Shown here piece after piece: positions 1 through 9,503 of a DNA stretch of 64,000 bases. Under the pieces are notes generated by a model. That model searched no databases, was not told the DNA's origin, and saw only the letters and a list, made by a program, of their open reading frames with translations. This DNA comes from Methanobrevibacter_A acididurans (GTDB lineage Archaea; Methanobacteriota; Methanobacteria; Methanobacteriales; Methanobacteriaceae). The position numbers were made by a program, and so were the translations under genes. How positions within the stretch are numbered: position 1 is the first letter of the stretch; each line of letters starts with the position of its first letter. The stretch covers positions 1,364,001 to 1,428,000 of the forward strand of contig NZ_CP166991.1 of assembly GCF_046197875.1 (NCBI RefSeq), read 5' to 3'.

Positions 1-482
1 TGTTGACATAACTCCAACATTCTAGGATCAAATTTATTTAACTTTGTTAAATCTTTATTTAAAAGTTCACCTTCACGTTCTAAATTTTCTCTATCATCTA
101 ATACAGGTGTCCCTGAAAGTTGTTTAATTTGTTCCATTCCCATTTTATTTGGTTTTTTATGAACTTTAGCATTCTTTTTCTTAATAACATACTTATTAGA
201 TTTTCCACCAGCTTTACCTGCATTCATATTACTATTTTTTTTAACTTTCTTAGATTCATCAGTTAAAGGAGGTTTAATAAAGCATTGATCAAAAATTTCA
301 TCAAATTTAATCATATCATATTTATCTTTAACATAAACACTTCTTAGAGCTCTTTTAAGTGAAACTAAATCATTCACACCCATAATTTCACAAGTATCTA
401 ATGCAGTTTGTGTACTACGAATACTTACATTTAAACCTTTATCTCTAAGTTGATTAGACAAATATATTATTTTAGCTTTCAT
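1..482 (-). CDS. VWA/CoxE-like protein, N-terminal part (gene runs off the left edge)
   Basis: About 160 residues are visible from an ATG at 482-480; the rest lies outside the window. The first 70 residues resemble the N-terminal region of CoxE-like von Willebrand A proteins, with an LRDKGLNVSI segment and later a VKDKYDMIKFDEIFDQCF segment. A lysine/asparagine-rich linker follows at about residues 78-120. The metal-binding MIDAS motif is not in the window, so the family call rests on this N-terminus and on the MoxR ATPase 37 bp upstream. MoxR ATPases and VWA proteins commonly act together as chaperone or metal-insertion pairs. The target of this pair is unknown. Confidence 0.6.
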   Translation of the reverse strand, partial: MKAKIIYLSNQLRDKGLNVSIRSTQTALDTCEIMGVNDLVSLKRALRSVYVKDKYDMIKFDEIFDQCFIKPPLTDESKKVKKNSNMNAGKAGGKSNKYVIKKKNAKVHKKPNKMGMEQIKQLSGTPVLDDRENLEREGELLNKDLTKLNKFDPRMLELCQ

Positions 483-519
483 AAACATCAAAAAAATTAA
501 TTCATTATTTATATAATTA

Positions 520-1407
520 TTATTGTTTGAAAATATCTTTCATAACTCTTTTTTTATCAGATTCACTTTTAACTGCTACACCTACACTATCTATAAGTGC
601 TTGATCTACATTTTTAGTGTTTAAATTTTCTACACTATTAACCCAGTCTACAGTTGCTCTCACACTAGGTTTCTTAGTTAAGTTCAAATCACGAATACGA
701 TGAACTAAATTAACCACCTTACGAGATAAACCATCATCAACTTCAGGTATTTTTGATTTAACAATTTTCATTTCACGTTCTACACTTGGATATGGAATAT
801 ATAAAAATAAACATCTATCCTTAGTTTCATCCAGTAACATTCTTTGTGAATTACTTGTTAATATAACAATAAGATCATTATTTAATTGAAAAGTCCCTAA
901 ATCATTTACTGTAACTTCTTTTTCACCTAATGCTTGTAATAAAAAACTTTCGACTTCTTCATCTGCTTTATCAATTTCATCTATTAACAATAATGAATCG
1001 TTTTCATTCATAAAAGCATTAAGTAATGGTCTTTTAATAAAATATTCATTATTAAAGATACTATTTTCATCTTGATTTTTTCCTTTAGATGATTCTAAGT
1101 GTAATAATTGTTTTTGATAATTCCATTCACCAATTATTTGTTCAAATGTTATTCCTTCATAACATTGTATACGGAAAAATTTCCTATTTAATGATTTAGC
1201 AATAGCTTTTGCTAATTCAGTTTTACCTACACCTGGAGGTCCTTCAATTAGTATAGGTTTATTTAAAGATAATGCTAAGAACATAGCTGTGGTTATTTCT
1301 TTATTACTAACATAACCAATTTCATTTAAATTTTTATCAATATTTTTAATTGTAATCTCATCTTTAACCAATTTAAAAACCTTTCTTATATTTTTTTTAT
1401 AATTCAA
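520..1407 (-). CDS. MoxR-family AAA+ ATPase
   Basis: A 295-residue AAA+ protein. Walker A is GPPGVGKTE at about residues 56-64, Walker B is LLLIDEID at about 139-146, and a sensor-1 segment LTSNSQR is near 183-189. The size and the motif spacing fit the MoxR family, in which the ATPase remodels or activates a partner with a VWA domain. The partner is likely the gene immediately downstream (1-482), 37 bp away on the same strand, so the two probably form an operon. The substrate in methanogens is not known, and nothing in the sequence identifies it. Confidence 0.85.
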   Translation of the reverse strand: MNYKKNIRKVFKLVKDEITIKNIDKNLNEIGYVSNKEITTAMFLALSLNKPILIEGPPGVGKTELAKAIAKSLNRKFFRIQCYEGITFEQIIGEWNYQKQLLHLESSKGKNQDENSIFNNEYFIKRPLLNAFMNENDSLLLIDEIDKADEEVESFLLQALGEKEVTVNDLGTFQLNNDLIVILTSNSQRMLLDETKDRCLFLYIPYPSVEREMKIVKSKIPEVDDGLSRKVVNLVHRIRDLNLTKKPSVRATVDWVNSVENLNTKNVDQALIDSVGVAVKSESDKKRVMKDIFKQ

Positions 1408-1571
1408 TTAATATTATTATTAAAATTATTTTTTTTTAATAATTATAATATTCATTTTCTTTAAATAAATAGATTTGTTTTAAACAATTAAAACTAAAAA
1501 TGTTTTTTAAAACCAAAAAATAAAATACTAAAAATTATAAAAGATAATTAATAATTAATTTTACGAGCATA

Positions 1572-1811
1572 ATGAAAATGAATAAAAAAATAATAGGATT
1601 AATAATATTGTTTATAATAGTTTTAGGCGGATTCGCAATAAGTTCATTTTATTCAACTGACAACACCCAAAACAACACAAACAACCAAGAATTAAATGGA
1701 AATAATTCCATAACCAATGAATTAAACTGCATAATACCCTTAATTAATATAGGAGAAAATTTAAACATTCCATACAATAATCCAAATATGAAAATTAATA
1801 ATAATTCTTAA
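1572..1811 (+). CDS. small predicted secreted or membrane-anchored protein
   Basis: A 79-residue ORF of unrecognised family. Residues 4-27 are lysine-rich and then strongly hydrophobic, which fits an uncleaved signal anchor or signal peptide. The remainder is asparagine-, threonine- and isoleucine-rich, as in surface proteins of Methanobrevibacter-like archaea. There is a second in-frame ATG at 1578 and no strong Shine-Dalgarno sequence upstream, so the start is uncertain. It stands alone between divergent neighbours and could be a short remnant of a longer surface protein. Confidence 0.45.
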   Translation: MKMNKKIIGLIILFIIVLGGFAISSFYSTDNTQNNTNNQELNGNNSITNELNCIIPLINIGENLNIPYNNPNMKINNNS

Positions 1812-1869
1812 TTTTTAAAATAAATAAATTTAAAAAGAGCATAAGATAAAAAAAAATAATAAAATTTTT

Positions 1870-2964
1870 TTATCTAGTATTTTTATACCTAATTCTACCT
1901 GTTAAAGCTCTTAATATTGGTATTTCATTAAATACTAACATTGTAGCCCAAGTTAATAGTAAAATAAATATTCCAGATAATGGAATCATTAACCAAAAAT
2001 TATTAATCAGGAATAATGGTGTTAATAATTCATAATATAACATATGCCCTAAATAAATTCCATAAACATTACTACTTAAGGATATTATAGCAAAACTAAA
2101 AAAACCTGTTGTGAAAAAATTATTTTTATTACTTAATGTTCTGGAATCATAATTAAAGTTTTTTATAGTTAAGAAAAAACTAACAGCTTGGAAGACTATA
2201 AGTATATTATAATATAATGAATTATCACTTGTGCCTGCAGTTAATATATTATTTGAGGGTAAAGTTAACCTAATTATAGTCACAGCAATGAAAACGATTG
2301 GCCAAATCCATTTATTTTCTAAAATAAAACTTCTTTTATTGTGTAAATAGTAACCTAAGATAAAATAACCTAATGGTCCCGCAAAGTATCTTAAATCTAT
2401 ATTAATGTATGGAAGATGGAAAGTTGTAAAAATACATGTTATAAACCAAATAATGAGGAAAATACCTACTTCATCGAAAGAAGATTTAGTTATCCATTTA
2501 TTAATAATAGGAGCAACTAAGTAAATACTTAACATAAGCCAAACAAACCAGAAATGACCTAAGTATTGTGGTTCTCCTAATAACATTTTAAAAATATAAG
2601 TTATAAAAGAAACATGATATACAGATGCAGTTCTTACATAATTTCCAGTTACTAATGCTAAAACTATGAATATAATCCACCATGAAAAAAATGGAATTAA
2701 CATTCGAGGAAATCTAAGTTTTACAAAATTAATAAAATCAGATTTTCTACCTAAAATTAGAACTCCTGAAACCATCATAAAAAGAGGAATACTTACTTTA
2801 CAAATAATATCATAAAAAGTTGCAACTTCTGAACCATTAATATGTCCAGGAATATAATAATAACAAACATGAGCTATAATAACAAGTAAAATTGAAATAG
2901 CTTTTAATTGATCTAAGTAAGCTATTCTATTACGTTTTTGTATCCTATTTCCTCGATAACTCAT
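1870..2964 (-). CDS. acyltransferase 3 family membrane protein
   Basis: A 364-residue polytopic protein with about ten hydrophobic segments. It opens with LDQLKAISILLVIIAHVCYY, the usual first helix of acyltransferase-3 (OafA/WecH-like) enzymes, including the conserved histidine at about residue 32. Family members transfer acyl groups, often acetyl, to extracellular glycans or other surface molecules. The acceptor here is unknown. The gene is monocistronic: its upstream neighbour, the flavodoxin gene, is divergent, and its downstream neighbour converges on it. Confidence 0.85.
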   Translation of the reverse strand: MSYRGNRIQKRNRIAYLDQLKAISILLVIIAHVCYYYIPGHINGSEVATFYDIICKVSIPLFMMVSGVLILGRKSDFINFVKLRFPRMLIPFFSWWIIFIVLALVTGNYVRTASVYHVSFITYIFKMLLGEPQYLGHFWFVWLMLSIYLVAPIINKWITKSSFDEVGIFLIIWFITCIFTTFHLPYINIDLRYFAGPLGYFILGYYLHNKRSFILENKWIWPIVFIAVTIIRLTLPSNNILTAGTSDNSLYYNILIVFQAVSFFLTIKNFNYDSRTLSNKNNFFTTGFFSFAIISLSSNVYGIYLGHMLYYELLTPLFLINNFWLMIPLSGIFILLLTWATMLVFNEIPILRALTGRIRYKNTR

Positions 2965-3100
2965 TAATTAAACCTCAAAAATAATTATAAAAATTTTATT
3001 TTTAAAATAGACTTTTTTCATTAAAATTTATATAATATAATATTTATATTATTAAATATAAAATTAACCTTAAAATATAGACTTTAAGAGATGAAAAAAA

Positions 3101-3559
3101 ATGAAAACACTAATTACATATTATTCAAGAACAAATAATACTAAAAAAGTTGCTGAAGGAATACAAAATAAACTTTCATGCGATATTGAAGAAAAAATAC
3201 CAAAAACTAATTATTCTGGAAAAATTGGTTATATGAAAGGGGCTAAAGATTCTGCAATTGGAAAAAAGATTAAAATAGAAAAAACTAATTATAATCCTGA
3301 AGATTATGATTGTATTATTTTAGCAACACCAATATGGGCAGGAACTATGTCTTCACCAATATTAGCTTACATCAATGAAAATGCAAATAAATTTAAAAAT
3401 GTAATATATGTTGCAACAAGTAAATCCGATGATGGTAAAAAAACTTTTAATAAAATGAGTGAGATTATTGGAAAAGAACCTTTAGAAACTTTAATGGTTA
3501 AAGAATCTGAATTAAATAACCTTGATTCAAAAATATCCCCAATTATTGATAAAATATAA
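3101..3559 (+). CDS. flavodoxin
   Basis: A 152-residue protein. The phosphate-binding loop of flavodoxins, TYYSRTNNTKK, is at residues 6-16, and a WAGTMSSP segment at about 85-92 is typical of the second flavin-binding loop. The length is normal for an independent flavodoxin, an FMN-dependent single-electron carrier in the cytoplasm. An AGAG-type ribosome binding site precedes the ATG. The gene converges with the dihydropteroate-synthase-like gene 15 bp downstream. Confidence 0.88.
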   Translation: MKTLITYYSRTNNTKKVAEGIQNKLSCDIEEKIPKTNYSGKIGYMKGAKDSAIGKKIKIEKTNYNPEDYDCIILATPIWAGTMSSPILAYINENANKFKNVIYVATSKSDDGKKTFNKMSEIIGKEPLETLMVKESELNNLDSKISPIIDKI

Positions 3560-3574
3560 AAATAATTAAAAAGA

Positions 3575-5170
3575 TTAATTTAATTTTAATGGATGGTTAA
3601 ATAAAGGAAAATCTTGAATATAATCTTTACCAGTAATCATAGCAATTTCAGCTTTTTCTAATTCACTTCCCAAATAAGCAGCATGCTCCAATCTGGTTAC
3701 TAATCCTTTTTTAACTAGTTCATCATAAATTTCTTTAGCATAAGATCCTGAAATAGAAATATCTGGCTTTGTTTTAGTAAAATGTGTTACAATAATTTTA
3801 CTATCCTCAACATTTTTACCATAACTTACACGAATCTTAAAACTACCTTTAGGATCCCTTTTAAATTTTTTACATTCACTAGCTTCTTCTAAAGGAACAT
3901 TATATTGTTCTGATAAATTATTATGTTTTCTTTTATCTTTAAAAACCAATAAGTCAATACCTAAATCTTTAGGTATAGAATGTCTTTTTTTAGCTAAAAA
4001 CATCATTTTACTAGCAACTGCTAATTCATGAACGCTACCTGCAGTTTTAGCACTTTCTTCAGGAGTAAAAAGTATACTTGCTCCTAATTCCATGGCTAAA
4101 CCTGAAAGTACTGCATTAGCTCCTACAGAATCTGTATCCATTAATTCTATAACATTCCCAATACCAAAAAACATTGGTCTTTTACATTGCTTATGGAAAT
4201 CATTATAAGCAGTTATAGAATCAACAAGACTATTACTATTAATTGGATCTAAAACCATATCCGCAATAATATCCAAGCCTTCAGTCTTTTTAATAAGCTT
4301 TTTCATAGAGTCGATACGTTCTTTAGGAGTATGAGGTACAAATCCATCATTATAATTTGTTGGAAGCAATACTGCAGGAACATTATGTTCTTTTAATAAA
4401 GGTAATAATTCTTCACAATTCCCATGATCTAAGCTTAATACCATATCAATTCCACAATCAACAGCAATTTTTATTTCCTTGGGATTTAAAGTATCAATAC
4501 TTAAAGGTTTATCCCCAACAATCGGCCTTAATGAATCAATTAAAGAAGGTATATCTTCAGAACGATCTTCACCAGCTAGCATACCAATATCTATCATATC
4601 TGAACCGGAAGCAATAAAGTATTCTGCTTTTTTAATTAAATCTTCTTTAGATAAAGCCGGAGCATTTGCAATTTCAGATAATACTCGCATTGGAAAGTCT
4701 TCACCTACAGGTAAATTTTTAACAAGAATATTTTCTGATTTTTTAAGTAAATTATTTACATTAATTTTATCATTTTCATAATTATTAATTAATTCAAATG
4801 CTTGTTTGCGCTTTTCTTCTTCAATCAATCTATCTGCAGCTTTAACTTCAGATAATTCTAAATCTTCCATTAAATCTAGAACCATTTGTAAATCTGCTGC
4901 ATCAGTAGATCCTTTAAAAGTAGGTATGTTAAATGCTTCTTTAATTTCAGTTGTAGATTTTCTCATCAAACCTGGAGCAATAATAAAATCAACAGTATCC
5001 AATTGATTAGCAAAATTATTTTTGATTTCTTTAATAATTTTATTAGGAGTTAAAAATGCTGCTACTTGAGTATTATCTGCAATATGAACAATTGTATCAA
5101 CTTTACTCTTGTCTGCTTTTTCTTTTACTAAAGGATAAGCAAGTTTTCCTGTAATTATAAGAACTTTCAA
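3575..5170 (-). CDS. dihydropteroate synthase-like protein (archaeal, TIGR00284 type)
   Basis: A 531-residue protein. The central part (about 160-400) has the pterin-binding TIM-barrel features of dihydropteroate synthase: a SGSDMIDIGM segment, then SIDTLNPKEI. It is extended at both ends: about 150 residues N-terminal, and a C-terminal part of about 130 residues with a GKNVEDSKIIVTHF segment. This architecture is the methanogen-specific DHPS-related family. Roles in tetrahydromethanopterin biosynthesis have been suggested for such proteins, but the reaction is not settled. The fumarase gene lies 30 bp upstream on the same strand, so they may be cotranscribed. Confidence 0.82.
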   Translation of the reverse strand: MKVLIITGKLAYPLVKEKADKSKVDTIVHIADNTQVAAFLTPNKIIKEIKNNFANQLDTVDFIIAPGLMRKSTTEIKEAFNIPTFKGSTDAADLQMVLDLMEDLELSEVKAADRLIEEEKRKQAFELINNYENDKINVNNLLKKSENILVKNLPVGEDFPMRVLSEIANAPALSKEDLIKKAEYFIASGSDMIDIGMLAGEDRSEDIPSLIDSLRPIVGDKPLSIDTLNPKEIKIAVDCGIDMVLSLDHGNCEELLPLLKEHNVPAVLLPTNYNDGFVPHTPKERIDSMKKLIKKTEGLDIIADMVLDPINSNSLVDSITAYNDFHKQCKRPMFFGIGNVIELMDTDSVGANAVLSGLAMELGASILFTPEESAKTAGSVHELAVASKMMFLAKKRHSIPKDLGIDLLVFKDKRKHNNLSEQYNVPLEEASECKKFKRDPKGSFKIRVSYGKNVEDSKIIVTHFTKTKPDISISGSYAKEIYDELVKKGLVTRLEHAAYLGSELEKAEIAMITGKDYIQDFPLFNHPLKLN

Positions 5171-5200
5171 TTTAGTTACTTCCTAAAAATTTAATTAAAT

Positions 5201-6043
5201 TTATTCATTAAATAAACGAGTTGTAGCATGTCTATGAGCCCAACATTGGATAACTACCCCAATAGGTAATCCTGCTGTATGTGTACTTGCAGTTAATATT
5301 TTAACATCCAAAGCAGTTGTGCGTCCACCCATTCCCATTGGTCCTTTACCTTTTTTATTAATTTCACTTAAAATTTCTGATTCAATTTTAGCTATTTCTT
5401 CATTAGGATTATGTTCACCAATATTATTTAATAAAGCTTTTTTACCTAATTTCATAGCCATATCACTAGTTCCACCAACTCCAACTCCAACAATCATTGG
5501 AGGGCAAGGTTTTCCACCTGCAGCTAAAGCAGATTCTATTACAAAATTTTTAATTCCTTCAATACCTTCAGCAGGTAATGCCATTTTTAATTTATTATTG
5601 TTTTCTGAACCAAAACCTTTAGGTAAAACTGTGAATTCCACATAGGGTTCATCTATTAAATCAATATTTATTTGAGGAATATCATCCCCAATATTAGTAC
5701 CCGTATTTTCTCTAGTTAATGGGTCTACAACATTAGGTCGTAAAGGCACATCTTTAGTAGCTTTTTTAACCCCATTTTGGATAGCTTTAACTAAATTTTC
5801 ACATTTGACATTTCCAAGTTTAACAAAAATTATTGGTAAGCCAGTATCTTGACACATAGGTATTTGATTCTTAGAGGCTAATTCTACATTTTTTAGAATA
5901 TTATTAATGTTTAGTTTTCCTAAATCATTGTCCTCTTGTTCTAGTGCATTTTCAAGTGCATTTTTTACATCATCTCTAACTTCTATAGCTGCTTTTTTAT
6001 AAAGTTGGAAAATTGTATCTTCAATAAGTTTTTCTGTAATCAT
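5201..6043 (-). CDS. fumA: class I fumarate hydratase, alpha (N-terminal) subunit
   Basis: A 280-residue protein matching the N-terminal half of iron-sulfur fumarases, which archaea often encode as two subunits. Three cysteines in the right contexts to bind the [4Fe-4S] cluster are visible: PMCQDTG (C64), GGKPCPP (C180) and IQCWAHRHA (C267). The enzyme interconverts fumarate and malate, part of the incomplete reductive TCA pathway that methanogens use for biosynthesis from pyruvate and acetyl-CoA. The beta subunit is not in this window. The gene follows the por operon on the same strand, with a 145-bp gap. Confidence 0.88.
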   Translation of the reverse strand: MITEKLIEDTIFQLYKKAAIEVRDDVKNALENALEQEDNDLGKLNINNILKNVELASKNQIPMCQDTGLPIIFVKLGNVKCENLVKAIQNGVKKATKDVPLRPNVVDPLTRENTGTNIGDDIPQINIDLIDEPYVEFTVLPKGFGSENNNKLKMALPAEGIEGIKNFVIESALAAGGKPCPPMIVGVGVGGTSDMAMKLGKKALLNNIGEHNPNEEIAKIESEILSEINKKGKGPMGMGGRTTALDVKILTASTHTAGLPIGVVIQCWAHRHATTRLFNE

Positions 6044-6188
6044 AAAAATATTCCCTTAAAAAAATAAAATTTTTAATAGTTTTTCTATTAAATATTATAC
6101 AAACAAATTTAAATAATTTATTAAAAAATAGTAAAAAAAATTTGAAAAAAAGAAAAAATAATCTAAAAAAATCTTAAATATAAATTTT

Positions 6189-6623
6189 TTATTTCATTAT
6201 GCTTTGAATTTTAACTAATCCTTCAGAAACTTTTTCTTGACGTTCTTGAATAATTTCTTCTATGTCATTAGTTAATGCTTTAGTTGGACAAGAATCTACA
6301 CATGCTTGAGATTCTTTATCAAAGCATAAATCACATTTTTTTGCGGTTCCAACCTCATCAATGTTTATGGCACCAATAGGACAAACAGTTGTACATGTTC
6401 CACATCCTATACATTTATCTTCATTGATAATTATAGCTCCACCTAACTCTTCAATAGCGCCCTCTGGACATGAATGAAGACAAGGAGCTCGATTAGGATC
6501 ACAGTGCATACAGAATAATGGTATTCCTTCATTAACATGAATTGCATTATTTGGACAATTTCTTTCACATTTTCCACAATCTACGCATAATTCTGGAGTT
6601 AAATTCAATTCACGCATACTCAT
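6189..6623 (-). CDS. porF: pyruvate:ferredoxin oxidoreductase-associated polyferredoxin PorF
   Basis: A 144-residue iron-sulfur protein with several cysteine clusters: CVDCGKCERNCP near the N-terminus, CMHCDPNRAPC, CIGCGTCTTVCP, and CDLCFDKESQAC. These indicate several [4Fe-4S] centres. It is the last gene of the por cluster, and its start overlaps the end of porE by 4 bp, implying translational coupling. In Methanothermobacter, porE and porF lie next to the catalytic por genes and are thought to pass electrons to or from pyruvate oxidoreductase. The exact partner is inferred from position. Confidence 0.82.
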   Translation of the reverse strand: MSMRELNLTPELCVDCGKCERNCPNNAIHVNEGIPLFCMHCDPNRAPCLHSCPEGAIEELGGAIIINEDKCIGCGTCTTVCPIGAINIDEVGTAKKCDLCFDKESQACVDSCPTKALTNDIEEIIQERQEKVSEGLVKIQSIMK

Positions 6624-7126
6624 TCACTCTCCTTATCCATAGCAGCACTATTTTTAGTTGCACTTGTTACAAGAGATAAAACACCTTTACGTTTAGGTTT
6701 TTTACCTAAACTTTGAATTTTAGCAACATGTGCACTCTGTTTTTTATCTTTAAGATTTTCAATATCAACAAGAGCAATAGCTCGTTTACTACATGCTTGA
6801 ATACAAGCTGGACCATCTTCACGATCTTTACAAAGATTACATTTATGAGAACTTCCATAAGCTATTGAAATACTACCGAATGGACAAACCATGGAACAAA
6901 AACCACAAGCTATACATTTAGTTGCATCAACACCTTCACTGGTCATAGCACCAGTAGGACATATAGTTTCACAAGGAGCATCTTCACATTGTTGACAACG
7001 TATTGGATAATAACTGTCACCTACATCATGAATAGTGATATTTTTAACACCATGAATACCTTCACAAGCTTTTTCACAATCTAAACAACCATCACATAAT
7101 TCACTTTGTACTAATAATTTTTCCAA
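6620..7126 (-). CDS. porE: pyruvate:ferredoxin oxidoreductase-associated polyferredoxin PorE
   Basis: A 168-residue ferredoxin-like protein. Cysteine groups are CDGCLDCEKAC near residue 11, CQQCEDAPCETICP near 44, CIACGFCSMVCP near 71 and CNLCKDREDGPAC near 95, the pattern of HycB/DmsB-type electron-transfer subunits. The C-terminal 50 residues are basic and lack cysteines. It lies 22 bp downstream of porB with a strong AGGAGGT ribosome binding site and overlaps porF. Its role as an electron carrier of the pyruvate oxidoreductase complex is inferred from the conserved gene order. Confidence 0.82.
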   Translation of the reverse strand: MEKLLVQSELCDGCLDCEKACEGIHGVKNITIHDVGDSYYPIRCQQCEDAPCETICPTGAMTSEGVDATKCIACGFCSMVCPFGSISIAYGSSHKCNLCKDREDGPACIQACSKRAIALVDIENLKDKKQSAHVAKIQSLGKKPKRKGVLSLVTSATKNSAAMDKESE

Positions 7127-7148
7127 AAGAGTTACCTCCTTCTATTAT

Positions 7149-8015
7149 TTATATTCCTAATTCTTCACAATTTGAATCAACATAAGATTGTATTTGATCA
7201 ATTTGTTCTTGTTTAAGATGTCTGAATCTTTTTTGAGTACTTAAATAATCCATAACAGGAATTCTGTTTTGAGGTTTATAAGTTACTTTAAATTCCCCTT
7301 GATCAATCTCATATAAAGACCATGCACCAGATTCAACAGCTTTACGACCAATTTCAATAGTTTTACTTGGATCAAATCCCCAACCAGTAGTACATGGTTG
7401 ATGTAAATGTATATATGACGGTCCATCTATTTCAGATGCTTTTTTAACTTTCTTCATATAATCTTCAGGATAAGCAATACTTGCTGTTGCAACATAAGGT
7501 ATTCCATGAGCTGCCATAATAAGAGGCATGTTCTTCTTTGTTTCTGTTTTACCAAAACTAACATTACCTGCAGGAGAAGTAGTTGTACTTGCACCATAAG
7601 GTGTTGCTCCACTTCTTTGAATACCAGTGTTCATATAAGCTTCATTATCATAACAAATATATAACATATTATGACCTCTTTCCATTGCCCCAGATAATGC
7701 TTGGAGACCTATATCTACAGTTCCCCCATCACCACCGAAAGCTACTACATTAACATCTTCTTTACCTTGAGCTTTAAGTGCTGCTTCTACACCAGAAGCA
7801 ACAGATGCGGCATTTTCAAAAGCAACATGAATAAAAGGAACTTCCCATGCAGATTCAGGGAAAGGAGTTGTCATAACTTCTAAACATCCTGTAGCAGCTA
7901 TAGCTACAGTATTTCTACCTAACATTTTAAGAGCAAGTCTTACTCCAATACTAGCTCCACAACCAGCACAACCTCTGTGACCTGGTGCTAATAATTCTAT
8001 TTCAGGTACTTCCAT
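7149..8015 (-). CDS. porB: pyruvate:ferredoxin oxidoreductase subunit beta
   Basis: A 288-residue thiamine-pyrophosphate subunit. It has the GCAGCGASIG segment at about residues 15-24, which supplies cysteines of an Fe-S cluster, and the TPP/Mg-binding GGDGGTVDIG at about 94-103. The complex oxidises pyruvate and CoA to acetyl-CoA, CO2 and reduced ferredoxin. In autotrophic methanogens it mainly runs in the reductive direction to make pyruvate. The start is 1 bp from the porA stop, and a GGAGGA ribosome binding site lies within the end of porA. Confidence 0.94.
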   Translation of the reverse strand: MEVPEIELLAPGHRGCAGCGASIGVRLALKMLGRNTVAIAATGCLEVMTTPFPESAWEVPFIHVAFENAASVASGVEAALKAQGKEDVNVVAFGGDGGTVDIGLQALSGAMERGHNMLYICYDNEAYMNTGIQRSGATPYGASTTTSPAGNVSFGKTETKKNMPLIMAAHGIPYVATASIAYPEDYMKKVKKASEIDGPSYIHLHQPCTTGWGFDPSKTIEIGRKAVESGAWSLYEIDQGEFKVTYKPQNRIPVMDYLSTQKRFRHLKQEQIDQIQSYVDSNCEELGI

Positions 8016-8016
8016 T

Positions 8017-9165
8017 TTAATAGTCCTCCTTAAGATCTATCCAATTAACATCTTTAACAGGATTTTTGGTTTGTTCAACAACTTTTAAAATTGTTTCACG
8101 AGTAATATCTCTTCCACCTAAACCAGCTATAAAATCATAAGCTTCTTTACCAACACGAGCTTTGATATCATTATATAATGCTCCTCCAACACCGAAACAT
8201 ACATTTTTATCAATTATAGCTAATTTACTTGCATTTTTAGTTGCTTCTTCAATTTCTTCATATGGGAAAGGTCTGTAAGATCTAACTCTTAATGATCCTA
8301 TTTTTTCACCTTTATCACGTAAATCATCTACAACAGTCTTAATAGTACCACAAAGACTTCCCATTGAAACAATTATAATATCAGCATCTTCTGTTTTATA
8401 AGTTTCAATAAGACCATATTCTCTACCGAATTTTTCACCAAATTCTTTACCAACATCAGTAATTACATCTTTAGAATAATCTAAAGCTTTTTGAATATCA
8501 TGTCTTAATTCAGTATAAGATTTAGTATCTGCAAAATTACCTAAACTCATTGGTTTTTCTGGATCTAAGAATTGATGTACCGGTTCATAAGGTGGTAAAA
8601 ATTCATCTACATCACTTTGTTCTGGAATTTCTACAGGTTCTACAGTATGTGTTAAAATAAATCCATCTAAACAAACCATTACAGGTAAAGATACATTTTC
8701 GTTTTCAGCTATTTTATAAGCCATTAAAGTTGTATCTAATGCTTCTTGAGCATCTTCTACAAAGATTTGTATCCATCCAGAATCTCTTTCTGCTATTGCA
8801 TCTTGATGATCATTCCAAATATTCAATGGTGCAGAAATTGCTCTATTAGCATCAGCCATAACAATAGGTGCTCTCATTCCAGCAGCCGCATATACTACTT
8901 CATGCATAAACATTAATCCTTGAGAAGATGTAGCAGTAAATACTCTTACTCCAGCTTCAGAAGCCCCTAAAGTTGCACTCATTGCACTATGTTCAGATTC
9001 AACTCTAATATATTCAGCATCAAGATCTCCATCAGCTACATATTGTGCTAATGTTTCAGATATTGTTGTTTGTGGAGTTATAGGATAAACAGGAATTACT
9101 TTAGGTTTAGCTAACTTTACAGCAGTAGCTACACTTTCATTTGATGTCATAACTTTTTTTGTCAT
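8017..9165 (-). CDS. porA: pyruvate:ferredoxin oxidoreductase subunit alpha
   Basis: A 382-residue protein of normal length for the alpha subunit. The N-terminus has the substrate-binding motif VYPITPQTTISE at about residues 26-37. A further conserved stretch, ESEHSAMSATLGASEAG, is at about 56-72. It pairs with PorB to form the catalytic core that binds pyruvate. The gene sits in the uninterrupted order porC-porD-porA-porB-porE-porF, as in other Methanobacteriales. A GGAGAT ribosome binding site precedes the ATG. Confidence 0.94.
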   Translation of the reverse strand: MTKKVMTSNESVATAVKLAKPKVIPVYPITPQTTISETLAQYVADGDLDAEYIRVESEHSAMSATLGASEAGVRVFTATSSQGLMFMHEVVYAAAGMRAPIVMADANRAISAPLNIWNDHQDAIAERDSGWIQIFVEDAQEALDTTLMAYKIAENENVSLPVMVCLDGFILTHTVEPVEIPEQSDVDEFLPPYEPVHQFLDPEKPMSLGNFADTKSYTELRHDIQKALDYSKDVITDVGKEFGEKFGREYGLIETYKTEDADIIIVSMGSLCGTIKTVVDDLRDKGEKIGSLRVRSYRPFPYEEIEEATKNASKLAIIDKNVCFGVGGALYNDIKARVGKEAYDFIAGLGGRDITRETILKVVEQTKNPVKDVNWIDLKEDY

Positions 9166-9179
9166 AAATAATCTCCTTT

Positions 9180-9425
9180 TTATTCTTCTCTCGCTAATTC
9201 AATAGCTTTTACTGGACATTCATTTTTACAAATTCCACAGCCTTTACAATAATCGTAATCTATATCATGATCTTTATTTATACATCCTTCTGGACAGAAC
9301 AGAATACAGTTATCACAATCAACACATTCATCTTTATTAAGTGTTGGTTTAAAGGTTCTCCAACTACCTGTTTTATTAATACGGGTATTTCCGGGATTGG
9401 CTATTGCTCCTCCAATAGTATCCAT
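9180..9425 (-). CDS. porD: pyruvate:ferredoxin oxidoreductase delta subunit (2[4Fe-4S] ferredoxin)
   Basis: An 81-residue ferredoxin-type subunit. It carries two clusters: CVDCDNCILFCPEGC and CKGCGICKNECP. The N-terminal 30 residues (IGGAIANPGNTRINKTGSW) are typical of PorD rather than of free ferredoxins. It carries electrons between the PorAB active site and soluble ferredoxin. An AAAGGTGATA ribosome binding site precedes the ATG. Confidence 0.93.
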   Translation of the reverse strand: MDTIGGAIANPGNTRINKTGSWRTFKPTLNKDECVDCDNCILFCPEGCINKDHDIDYDYCKGCGICKNECPVKAIELAREE

Positions 9426-9503
9426 TTATATCACCTTTTTATAATTTTTTTGATAATACGTTAAAATAAATTTTAATTTTAATAAAAAAATTTTAAAAAT
9501 TTT

